NCBI GenBank assembly: GCA_035222895.1
Contig: JAVYIG010002728.1
Span: 62,001 to 126,000 of the forward strand
DNA from: Strongylocentrotus droebachiensis
Lineage: Eukaryota > Echinodermata > Echinoidea > Camarodonta > Strongylocentrotidae
DNA: 64,000 nucleotides
Direction of reading: 5' to 3'
Below are positions 34,601 to 44,744 of the stretch, in pieces. The notes under the pieces are model-generated. The model did no database searches and had not been told where the DNA came from. It worked only from the letters and a program-made list of their open reading frames with translations. The position numbers were made by a program, and so were the translations under genes. Position 1 is the first letter of the stretch. The number at the start of each line of letters is the position of its first letter.

Positions 34601-35678
34601 AAATTTCAACTTAGCCTCTTTAAATTAGTCATGTATGGAGTAATATTTTTGTTTGTTTCTATGTCAATTGTTTGTCTATGTAATGTCGTAGGGCTTACTT
34701 CGAATTTTAGATTATTAAACCCCTACCCACCCACTAGGACAAAGCCTACTGCGAATCGTCGGGTCATCGCGTCGGGTCGGGTGTTCGTGTTACACGGCCC
34801 TTTGTGAAGCGAAAGCGGAAGATCACACTACCTTTTGTAGATTTGTCGTAGGGTCATCACAAAGTGCCGGGTAAATTGGACTGGACTATTTGTAGATGAG
34901 AGGGTTTTTTTCTCAAACATTACCCCCGATATTTCGTGAATAAAGGGTATGTTTTCACAAAGTGTCGGGTAAATTGGACCGGACTATTTGTAGATGAGAT
35001 GGTTTATTTCGAAAGCCTTACACCGACATTTCGTGAATCAAGGGGCAGGTTTTCACAAAAGGTCGGGTTATGCGACACCGACCCGACGCGATGACCCGGT
35101 GATTTAAAGTGCACGTTCACAAAGACTTCCAAGAAATGACAATGAAATTCCAAAGGCAACTAAGATACACTATTGCATATATCCCAAAGAAAACATGTTT
35201 GGATTATGTAATACGTCGCTGCAATGCTCGCATGTTTTAAAAGGTGATGACTAAGGCTATTGAAAACGATTGCGGTTCATTCTTTGAAAGCCTTTGCGAT
35301 CGTGTTTTAATATAGGCCAACATTTTCATAGGAATTTCTAAACATTACATCACATATTTATTTCGGTTATTTTCCACAGATTTTACCACAATTCACCAGG
35401 CATTGCCCACAATACCATCACAAGCAGACACAGTCCGACAGAAGACCTCCCTCTTCAGACGGATCGAGAGACGGCGCCTTCAATATCACGTGATCAAAAC
35501 CAAACATGGCTCGTTATTCGTCAGATGCGGTGCAGAGTGTAACAAGCGAGATGACTGCGTGTCATTTAACATCGGCAAAGGTGTATGTGAGCTCAACAAC
35601 CAGGTAGTAGGCGGCACCGGTGTCGACGGAGACGAATTTGTTAAAGACGATGAATTTAAATATTATGAGAAACAATAG
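28333..35678 (+). CDS. Gene 3: secreted SUEL-like lectin, Thr/Pro stalk, PAN protein
   Basis: The cleanest complete copy. Seven coding exons: 28333-28417, 30209-30285, 30861-30888, 32054-32320, 33094-33134, 33620-33662 and 35380-35678. They total 840 nt, or 279 residues plus stop. Order: signal peptide (about 1-22), Ser-rich segment ending FKGQNRQ (29-54), basic segment KRAAPAPLR (55-63), lectin (64-153), Thr/Pro stalk (153-180), PAN domain (181-279). All splice sites are GT-AG, and domain exons have 1-1 symmetry, typical of shuffled extracellular modules. No transmembrane segment or GPI signal follows the PAN domain. SUEL-type lectins of echinoderm eggs and body fluids bind rhamnose or galactose; this pairing with PAN suggests a secreted adhesive or immune lectin, which is inference. 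Confidence 0.82.
28440..29030 (+). repeat. Diverged tandem repeat in intron 1 of gene 3
   Basis: About three diverged units of roughly 200-260 bp, each with an ACCATAAACCTAACCTAAAA-like stretch and a GTCGCAGGAG-like stretch. Gene 4 retains a shorter version (44770-45010). Confidence 0.45.
29430..29682 (-). repeat. tRNA-derived SINE, minus strand
   Basis: Read on the minus strand from 29682: a tRNA-like head with A box TGGCTCAGTCGG and B box GGTTTGAATCC, followed by a body containing GGACGTTAAATGGAGG and a GCACGTTGATAACC-like motif. The acceptor-stem ends do not pair, so it is not a functional tRNA gene. Confidence 0.65.
30209..30285 (+). CDS. Gene 3 exon 2 (Ser-rich segment)
   Basis: 77 nt, phase 1-0, acceptor gtttag, donor gtaaat. 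It encodes ESDSSSSSGDCDNPTLTS and then MFKGQNRQ. The same exon exists in genes 2 and 4. Confidence 0.75.
30423..30680. repeat. GC-rich insert with the left end of a TTAA-type element
   Basis: It opens with TTAA then AGGGATCCGGTAAC, the same left end as the element at 45330-45699. It then carries a GC-rich stretch with GGTAGCCG-like motifs repeated in both orientations. The right end is not clear. Confidence 0.4.
30861..30888 (+). CDS. Gene 3 exon 3 (basic micro-exon)
   Basis: 28 nt, phase 0-1, acceptor ttttgtag, donor gtaagt, encoding KRAAPAPLR. Two codons longer than in genes 2 and 4. Confidence 0.7.
31641..31692 (+). repeat. TA microsatellite
   Basis: About 25 TA units in the intron before the gene 3 lectin exon. 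The same place in gene 1 (293-302) has only a few, so it expanded after duplication. Confidence 0.9.
32054..32320 (+). CDS. Gene 3 lectin exon (SUEL/gal-lectin-like)
   Basis: 267 nt, phase 1-1, acceptor gtgtacag, donor GTAAGC. It begins VSECGSDPTQSITIVCQPGS and closes YTYTYADYE. The NPCSITVSC stretch and the TCSGDYTYTYADYEC end align with the C-x-V and DPC..KYL..Y.C parts of SUEL domains. The classical YGR motif is not present, so sugar specificity cannot be assumed. Confidence 0.78.
33094..33134 (+). CDS. Gene 3 stalk exon A
   Basis: 41 nt, phase 1-0, acceptor acacag, donor gtaagt, encoding VAGETTVPTTLTS. Same sequence as gene 1. Confidence 0.72.
33620..33662 (+). CDS. Gene 3 stalk exon B
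   Basis: 43 nt, phase 0-1, acceptor taacag, donor gtaaat, encoding GTPETTTEDPTPTP. Confidence 0.72.
33672..33865 (+). repeat. SINE in last intron of gene 3, 5'-shortened
   Basis: The B-box-like GGTTTGAATCCC, GGCACCAATGTCCTTTGGCA body and GCAGGGCCCTCTGG tail of the ancestral intron SINE are present; the A-box side is deleted, as in gene 4 at 49370. Confidence 0.65.
34750..35105. repeat. Inverted-repeat element with internal tandem units
   Basis: The left arm GGGTCATCGCGTCGGGTCGG is mirrored at 35070-35100 (CCGACCCGACGCGATGACCC). Inside, a unit of about 115 bp with GTCGGGTAAATTGGACCGGA repeats about twice. A partly deleted version lies in gene 4 at 59115-59360; gene 2 lacks it. It is probably a MITE of unknown family. 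Confidence 0.5.
35380..35678 (+). CDS. Gene 3 PAN/apple-like terminal exon
   Basis: 299 nt, acceptor ttccacag, phase 1 in, stop TAG. Core cysteines are in CGAEC, DDCVSFN and GVCELNNQ; the C-terminus is FKYYEKQ. The lead segment is rich in Gln and Thr (DFTTIHQALPTIPSQAD). Confidence 0.8.
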
Positions 35679-37019
35679 GCTTTGAGTCGAAGTTTGTCTT
35701 GAAGGTATTAACCATCATGATAATGGTTTGCGAAAACACGTGATTGACGTACATAGAGATTCACTCTTCTTCTTCTTCATATCTCATTCACTTATTATAC
35801 CAACTGAGAATATGAGTATTCACAGAGATTTGACGATCAAGAAGTTGATTTACTTCTTTTTTTTTCACGTGTATAACGAAACTTTAGAAGAAAAGTGGCA
35901 CCAACTTGTAGTTGTATTCTTCATGCGCATTTAAAATTTACTTTTGTATGATAAATGATCAATATCTGTTTAACCAGACAATACTGTTACAATCGCTAAC
36001 ACATTAAAGTAATTGTTTAGTCATGTTTGGAGTACATGACTGTATGTAAATAATTCTGTATTTGATTGTGTGAATTCTATATCCATTACATTGTTACCAT
36101 TGTAAAATTAAATTATTTAAAACGCGCCTTTTCATGTCAGACTACTGCCATTATGTAATAAAACTTAATAAAGAAAAATTACACTTCATCATTTATAAGT
36201 AATGAAGAGACAATTGACACGAAAACGTTTGACTCGACTTATTCATTATTTGGTTTCTGAATCATCTTTTGAACAAAGGCCTACATTTTCATGAATTTCA
36301 ACATAACGGTATTAATCTGATAAGGTTTAAACAAACATGTCCACGCACACCCACACCCACACAACCACTCATCCCACATACAAACGCAAAGAAAATACTG
36401 AAGGTTGGATGTTGATGTTCTCAATCTTCACGCCTTTACTGTCGGGGCACAATAAATAGGTTTTGATTTTCAAGATGAAATCTGAACTATGGGTAAACCT
36501 AAATAATAAATGCTGAAAATAGGGCCTATGTTTTATCTGAACCAAATCAGATTCCGACGGACTTGGTCTTTGCTATACAAGGATACATCGTTGTTCTAAG
36601 ATATCGGCTTCGTACATAGTATTTCCCGTAAAACTTGGACGCAATAAGAATTGTACGTTTGATAATGTTTTAAATGACTAATTTATTGGCCAACAGGCTT
36701 ATTTATCTCATGTGATCGGGAAGGCACAGCGACTTGATATAAGACCGGTGTTGGCCCGACTTGAATCACTTCATAAGATTTGTGCGTTCACCAGAATTAT
36801 GTTTGTTTACAATATCTTGTTAGTAGATTTTCCTACTTTTGCAGTGTTGCGCTAGAATTTGATTTATTTTGTTGTAAATTCAATTTTTTTTTGATGGTTC
36901 ATCAGATCCGTGTACATAATTAAGTTGAAAGAATTGCTTAAACCTAGGCGTATAACTGTCAGTGATGAACACATATTCAAAGCCCATAATTGACTTTTAA
37001 GTTATTTTCTATCTTTTAT

Positions 37020-37700
37020 AATAGTTTTCAGTACTATCCCCTCTTATTTCATTTGTTCTCCTATCTTCCCTTGTGTTATTCTTTGTTCCTATAACTTTTA
37101 TTTTTCATTCTATCATTCTACCATTCACCCCTTTGCCCCTTATTTGATCCCCTTTTCTCCTTTAAACCCAATCTTTCCTCCTATCCTTCCCTTTGAATTT
37201 CCGTCCCATAGACAACTAGAGTATTATTTCCATATAAGCTGCATATAGGCATTACTAAAAAATAAAAGGCACCAATATGTCCTTCGTGTTAGTGTGGACC
37301 AATCATTAAATGTTTTTCAGTACAAGTCCTATCCCCTCTTCTTTCATTTTTTCTCCTATCTTTCCTTGTGTTATTCTTTGTTCCTAACTTTTATTTTTCG
37401 TTCATTATGCTGTTCCATGTTTTTATACTACGTTAATCTCTTCTTTTGTGTATATCTTCGTTTTTTTAATTTTTTTAAAGAAATCATTCCTTATTTCATT
37501 CTTCATTCTATCATTCTACCATTCACCCCTTTGCCCCTTATTTGATCCCCTTTTCTCCTTTAAACCCAATCTGTCCTCCTATCCTTCCCTTTGAATTTCC
37601 GTCCCATAGACAACTAAAGTATTAATTCCATAAGCTGCATATAGGCATTACTAAAAAATAAAAGGCACCAATATGTCCTTCGTGTTAGTGTGGACCAAAA
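37020..37700 (+). repeat. Local tandem duplication
   Basis: The tract ending GGCACCAATATGTCCTTCGT occurs twice, with homologous points 396 bp apart (37248 and 37644). Genes 2 and 4 have it once (23580 and 61680 regions). The first copy has an internal deletion. Confidence 0.7.
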
Positions 37701-38483
37701 ATCAACCATCATTCTTACGGAATATTTGTACATCAGATGTTCATTGTTTGACTGGAGAAAAAAAATGTTAAGTCATGGGTAAATTAAAAACATAAAAAGC
37801 ATCTTATTTTTATAATTTGTTTTGTAATACGGTGCCAATCATGATATAATACATTCCCTGGAAAGACAGGAATAGGGCTCAGAAGTAGCATATGCTTTGT
37901 TTAAAAATTTAGGTAAACAATGTATGTGGCAAAATGCATAAGATTGAAGTTGTAATAATTTGAAGGAGCAAATGAAACTATTTGAGCCTAATATCCGACT
38001 TTAAATTGTATAATTTGTAAACTTGGTGAATTACAATGTTTTGATGTTCTAAGGAAAATAAATAAAATGAACATAATTTGTATTATCTTATATCAATATT
38101 CTCTTCATATCTTTTAACATATTGTATTGTAATGTGCATACGGTGGGGTTGGGTAAATCTTACGAGGAAGAAGTCTTAAAACAGAACGTGAGAGAAAAGA
38201 GAGAAAGAGATAGAGAGAAAGAAAGAGAGAGAAAGAAAGAGAGAGAGAGAGAGAAGAAAAAATGAAAAAAGGATAAGAGAATAAGAGAGAAGTATTTAAT
38301 GGTAAGAGATGTTGATGTTATGATTATGAGAAATACATAATGCTGTGACTTAGTGTGTGAGAGAGAGAGAGAGAAAGAGTGAGAGAGAAAGAGAGCAAAT
38401 GAGAAAAGGAAAGATAATAAAAGAGAACAATGGTGAGAAATGTTGATGTCATGAAAATGAGAAATATGTAATACTGTGATATA

Positions 38484-38522
<39 letters not shown>

Positions 38523-39352
38523 TGAAAGCAGTTGCCAAAATCATGTTCAAATATATAATTTAACTGTTTTAATACTATTAAAAACAGTTGAAGCATGTGG
38601 GGGATGGGGGGGGGGGGGTAATACCACCATCATACTCCCTGTCCCACCCCTGCTTTTCTCAACTGGCAGGGTTTGGAACTGCTGATAAATATACACATGA
38701 TTGGGTTCTCAAAAGAGAAAGGGGATGGGGGTGTCAAGTTACATCTAAAATTATTGGGGGGGGGGGCCACCTTCCTCCCCCACAAAAAAAAATGTTAGGA
38801 AGAAAATGAAATGGTATTTCTCCCCCCCCCCCCCCCTCCCCCCATCTTTACAATTCCACCCCTAATATCCCCCACCCCCTTTCTACATTTTCCTTTTTTT
38901 TTCTTTTTTTTTCCTTTTAAGCTTGGGCCATCATGGACTGATTATACACATACAACTTAATAACATGTACATCAATCCTTTTAAAGATTACTTATTGCTA
39001 ATGAACAAGATCCATTTGTGATTCTTATGGCAGGAAAGATAATTAAAATCTATCAAACACAAAAGACGCCAATAATCAGCAATCGTGACAACTGTAATCA
39101 TTTTTTTTTATTTGAGAAGGCAGTATTGCCAGGTCACTTTCGTTGACCTATTCATAAGATTTAAAAGCTTGAATAATTATGTTTGACTCGGTTTTTTTCT
39201 TCTCTCCAGCGGTACGAAGCTGTATTCAATAATCAGTGAAAATCATATCGGGTCCTCATTATAATAAAATACTTAGAAGACACTGATTTGCCAATACTGG
39301 TGCGTCGTCATTGGCCAAGTGATGAGTACATTAACACTCATAAATAAATTAA

Positions 39353-40085
39353 AGGAAACCGAACCCCAAGTAATAACTTTACTTATTCTGAGAGATTTAT
39401 TATGTTATTACCCATACATCTACAAGATTCCCCATCAAAGTGTAAGAGAGAGGTATAAAGCAAAAATAAAGTACAGTTTCTCAGCACGACATGGGCATCG
39501 CCATTTTCTTGATAATGTGACGTACTATGCGAAGTCGTTTATCAAGTAAATGTATTCAAATTTATGGATGCTTCTTTCCCAGACGTGTGTGGTGATGAAG
39601 CACTTCATTCACCTGCTATTATCCTTTGTACTATAATTGCCAGAACGCAAATTGCATAAATTAGTTAGTGCTTTCTGGGTTGAAGGTTTTTCATAAATGA
39701 AATAGATTTGTCAACTGCTATAGTGTAGTATTTATAAATGAATTTGTTACAATTGTGCCCCTGTTATTTACTTTTCACCTAATATAATTTCTATCATCTC
39801 AGTTGTTATTTTTTTTCATTGAAAAGTAAAGGTTTCGTTATTGATTTAAAAATTCCTTCCAACTAAAGCTTGGTGCATGATACATGTACAACTTCAACAG
39901 ATACGTCACATTTTTAAGAAAATGGCTGCGCCCATGTCATGCTGACAGGAATCACATCATGCCAGGAATATCTTCATTTATATATATATTTTGTACATTT
40001 TCGTAAGGAATATTGTACATCAAAGGGCAGGAATACATCTCATTTTTCAGAATACCTACACTTATTCTTTGGGTCTAGGTTTCCT
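39353..40085. mobile_element. TTAA-flanked inverted-repeat element (piggyBac-type MITE)
   Basis: The ends are AGGAAACC and GGTTTCCT, each bordered by TTAA (39349-39352 and 40086-40089), the target of piggyBac-type elements. The corresponding site after gene 2 has a single TTAA at 25151-25154 with the same flanks. No transposase is encoded. Confidence 0.75.
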
Positions 40086-40131
40086 TTAAGCTGAGATGAC
40101 CTTTCCCAATGTGCATGTTCGATGCTGATCC

Positions 40132-40506
40132 CCCGGCCCCCCCACTTAGTGTTATTTAGGGTACGCATATGCTCGTTCCCTCTTTTTGAAAGCACCCCCT
40201 ATCTGAGGACTGCCAACATTTCCGAACCCCCCTTTCGCGGGCTTTTCCTGCCTTGGAGACCCCCCTAAATCAGGAAAAATGCTCAATGTACCCCCCTAAA
40301 TTCGGAATAATTTCTCAGGAGTCCAAAGAGATGAGCGAAAAAAAGAAAAAACACCCCCTTTTTAAAGAAATCTCCGGGTGAAAAGTCAAATACACCCCTT
40401 TTTTTTACAATTCTCGGGCCGGACTTTGTCGCACGAAAAGTACCCCTTTCCGGACATTTTGGCAACACGCATGCGGTCATTTCGAAACCTGAGTGGGGGG
40501 GCCGGG
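40132..40506. mobile_element. 375-bp element with 8-bp target duplication (hAT- or P-type MITE)
   Basis: The inverted ends CCCGGCCCCCCCACT are flanked by perfect GCTGATCC direct repeats (40124-40131 and 40507-40514). The empty site with one GCTGATCC is kept after gene 2 at 25189-25196. Eight-bp duplications are typical of hAT and P elements. No coding frame is seen. Confidence 0.8.
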
Positions 40507-41007
40507 GCTGATCCGCGTTGTATTTTGTTGGTTACTGTTGCGTGAAGAGCATATACGAATGTAGGAAGCATCGAACATAAAATAAATAATTCATGAGGCT
40601 TCGGGCGCTTTCAAATCGTGTTAAATCTAACACTCCCTAGTGTAAGAGTTCAGTTGTTCAAACTTCAAACATGGCGGATGTTGAGAGATTTGGTTTCGGG
40701 AAACTACGCACGCGACTAGACTGGCACAAACAGGTGCAACCACACACTGACTGCATTGCGTAACCTCACCTACTCTACCCATTAACCCCCCCCCCCCACC
40801 CACCCCTACTTTAATATTTGGCGTCTCGCTTAACCATAAACGTATTTAATGGATCAAATTTTGCATTGGCAATTAAGGTTACCGTTTGTTCGTTGGTATG
40901 TGTTGCCCTCTTGTGTTGAAAAGGAAACATGTCGGTATTTTGTTTTTATATGAGATATTAGAGCAGTATAGTGCAACAAGTCTGGAAACAAAACGTGCGA
41001 GAACACT

Positions 41008-41048
<41 letters not shown>

Positions 41049-41184
41049 GGAGTTAGGAAGAAAGGCTGAAAACAGTTGCCAATATCATGCTCAAAATTTA
41101 ATATGTACTATTATAAACAGTTAGAGCATGTGGGGAGGGGGGAAGGGAATACCACAACCATACTGCCTGTCCCGATTCATGTGA

Positions 41185-41512
41185 ATAAGGGAGTTTACAG
41201 ATAGCACATGGTACAAATGACCCCAAATATCCACAGACCTTTTACACATGGAGAAGTTCCACTTTGAGCATTTTATAATAATAACTGCCAAAGTCCTAGA
41301 TGTGCTTCATGAATACCTTTTGTTTGACCTCTAAAAAAGAATACTTCCACCTGCGTATCATAGAATGTACCGTTGGTGCATAAATGAATAATGTTACATA
41401 ACTTTCATGAGCGCATATCCAGTATTCATCTCTGTGGGTTTTACAATTTTGGTACAAATGACCTTCATCTGCCTATGCGCAGATCATTTTTTGTATCTGT
41501 AAACTGGCTTAT
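41185..41512. mobile_element. Inverted-repeat insertion, about 330 bp
   Basis: Ends AAGGGAGTTTACAGATA and TATCTGTAAACTGGCTT are near-complements. The paralogous site after gene 2 (about 25820) is uninterrupted. The motif GGTACAAATGACC occurs near both ends. The target duplication is ambiguous. Confidence 0.6.
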
Positions 41513-44089
41513 TGCCCCCCCCCCCCCCGCTCAATCCCGACACAGTTTGGAAGAGCTGATAAAACTACACTTGTTTGGTTTCTCAAAAGAGAGAGAGTGT
41601 CAAACTTTAAATCTAAAACTGAACACCCCCTCCCCCACCAAAAACAAATGTGAGAATGATAAATTTCACATTTCAAACGTCATATTTTTCCATTTGTTTT
41701 CAACAAAAAGACAAAAAGCGTTCCAATTACAGATAGTATAACTGTGTCCTCCTCCTTCTCTACGATTCCGCCTCTAATATCCCCAACCCCTTTCTATTTT
41801 TTACTTTTCTTTTTGTTTTACTTTTAAGCTTGGGCAACCATTAACTGATCATACAGATAAAATTCTATTATATCAAACCTTTTAAAGATTACTTACTGTA
41901 AATGAAAAAGTCCCCTTTGTGATGAATATTATAATAATAATACAAATTAAACACGAAAGACACCAATATCCGTATGACACTTAACATTCCAAGTCTCCAA
42001 ATAATCAGCAATCATGACAGTTGCAATTATTAATTTTTTCTTATTGGAGAAGGCCATATTGCCATGACAATGTTGTGGACCCAGCTAGTATCTTGATCAA
42101 ACTACTGATGTGTGTGTGTGTGTGTGGGGGGGGGGGGGGGTTCTCCGTTGATACAATTTAAAAGCTTGAACTCATTTGACTCGATTTTTTTTCCAACAGT
42201 ACGAAGCTGTATTCATTAATCAGTTTAAATGATATTTGGTCCTCATTATAATAAAAGGCACTGGATCGCCAATACTCGTGCCCCGTTATTAGCAAATTAA
42301 TTATGTATTTGCTACTTAGTCATCTATACTACATTTAGGCAAGCTGTCATCCGATTACCAAATAATAATCGTTCTCATTTTTGTGAGAGTCGATTCGAAC
42401 TAAAAGGACTAAATATTCATAGACCTTGCTCCATTAACTTTAATCGTCGAAGTGATGGAGAGATAAATATCACATTGAAATTAGAAAGAGAGAAAGAGAG
42501 AGAGAGAGAAAGAGAGAAAGAGAGTGGGCGAAAAGGGATGGATTAGAAGGAGAATAATATGTATCTTTTGTCAACATGATAGAATGTACACCGAAGAAAT
42601 CAGGAAGCATGGGCGTCAATGCATAGGGGAATGTGTGTGCCTGGACACGTCCGCCATATACCCAGAAGGTTCCCCAAAAGGAAAATAGTTCACCCCACCC
42701 TCTCTGAATGAATCTGGGAAGACAGACAAGTAAAGTAATAGACCCTGTCAATGGCCTAGAAATAGATAAAAATGTTACGGAAACTGAAATATGATACTTT
42801 TTCAATCTTTTAAAGAGTTGCGATTTATCCAAATTAATCGTTGGTCTTCTGATCAATCGCAAGTCTTATGTACAAAGTTGCGATTGATATCCATATTGAT
42901 AAGTCCTCTCACACAACGCAACGTGAAGAAACCTTAAATAATACTTCAAGTTTATAGTTAAAGATAACATTAGGTTCTGGTCATGTGATTACTTGTGGAA
43001 GAAATTGTCTAGAGGTAATTTGGAAAAGGTTTCTAATGAAGTAAATGAGAAAAAAAGTATACAATATTTTGGAATGATGAAATGGTATAGATGGTAGTAA
43101 ATCGACTTAGCCGTTCTGCAAATCACATGTACTGCACAAATGGTAAAAGGAACCATACATATATGTGTCATGAAAGCTTGGTTTGAACTCTTGAGCTCTT
43201 TCTCTTAAAAAAATGATTATTAGGACAATCCCTTTTATAAGAGATTTTCTACTATGATAAGAGAATGACAACGACCACAAATTATTTTTCACCTTCACCA
43301 GAACTTATTCTCTTTTACACGATAACACATGAAAGCAACTACGTTTATTCTAAGCTTTTACCTGCTATCCTGTCAAAATGTTTATTTCCTTCGTTATATA
43401 TTTCATGTTGTCGATACATTTATTCTTGACGAATGAAATCAAATCTATCCAAACCGTTTTGATTTGGATGTTTCTAGAACTTGTTAAAGTGCTTTGACGC
43501 TACTGTTCTGGTAAATACCGTCATATGAATTGATAGGCATTTCATACTGGTTCAGATCCCAGCTCCATGCAGGGAACCCTGGTCTTTGACCTGACCGACC
43601 AGTATCGTTACAAACTCATACTCGTACGGGTCACCAATATTGGTCAATAAAGTTCTCAGAAGATGTAAACTTTATCTATTAAAAATAAATCACATTGTCA
43701 AATTCATTTCATGAAAAAAGGTAAGAAAAATTATTCAAGCTTTATCGGCAACAACGTTAATGTACTGACTCCTCACTCTCATTCGATATTTCGATCCTAA
43801 TTGTATGCTCCTAGAAGTACATTGTTACCAATAGGTGATGGTCTGATAAACACGATTCGCCTGTCATTTCATTTCATGAATATTTATTTGGGTTTTGGGG
43901 TTGAGACATCAGAAAATTACTATAACATAATTATGTGCGTTATCATTTTTCACAAATAAGCATTTGTCACAACTAGAGAGAAATTAATCTAATCGGAGTG
44001 TGGTTTTCTCATTTTTTGTACAAGTGTATTGAAAAATAAATGAATAGACATTTGTTAGACCTTGAAATAAATTGGTATAGAGAGTACAG

Positions 44090-44260
44090 AAAGAAAAAAT
44101 GGAGAGGGAGAAAGGGGGAGGGAGAGGGGAGACAGAAATAGAGGGAGAGAGAGAGGGGAGAGATTAAACTAGCAAAGAGACATGTTAAAAAGAATGAGAT
44201 CAAAGTGGATAGATATAGAGATTGAGAGAGAAATAGTGAGAGAGAGAGAGAGAGGAGCTG
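44090..44260 (+). repeat. GA-rich microsatellite upstream of gene 4
   Basis: Imperfect GA/GGGA repeats, the counterpart of 27715-27940 upstream of gene 3. Confidence 0.8.
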
Positions 44261-44659
44261 AGAAAAAGAGCATATAATGAAACATCGATTATGAATGATA
44301 ATGATAGAGAATGACTTTAGTTCGGCCAATGGGAACAGCAGAAGATTTCATATAGCCCCGTGTAAATATGCATGTTTATCATATCGTAGCATTTATTTCG
44401 TTTGGTAGACGCGTAGGCCTGCATTCTACTGAAATTTAAACCCGACGTTAGGTTTACGCTTTTCATCAAATTCTGGTTCAACAAAGAAAATTAGTCTGAA
44501 GTCTATAAAATTTCCTTTTTGTTAAACATGATTTTAGACCCGGAGTAGGCCTTCGGTTTAACAGAAGTAGTAATAGTATACGGATCGTAGGTGGAGCAAA
44601 CTACTGCATCACAGGATTGGTTTCAAAACTGTTGTTCCATTCAAAGGAAAAGCGTTACG

Positions 44660-44744
44660 ATGGATTCAAAGTGGAAGACAATCATGATCATCTTTATCAT
44701 TCACGGCTTATTAGAAACCCAAGCTGGATCTGCTTCTCTACGAG
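44660..44744 (+). CDS. Gene 4 signal-peptide exon
   Basis: Begins MDSKWKTIMIIFIIHGLL, then ETQAGSASLR and donor GTAAGA in phase 1. Closely matches the gene 3 leader. Confidence 0.75.

Larger units (their letters stand above)
35679..44659 (+). other. Intergenic block between genes 3 and 4
   Basis: No gene is seen. It contains the shared 3'-flank block, a local tandem duplication (37020-37700), GA microsatellites (38190-38520, 41009-41047, 42487-42525, 44090-44260), C/G runs (38822, 40785, 41515, 42126), and three insertions absent from the gene 2-3 interval (39353-40085, 40132-40506, 41185-41512). A further segment at about 43150-43690 is also absent from the gene 2-3 interval and is not recognised. 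Confidence 0.55.
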
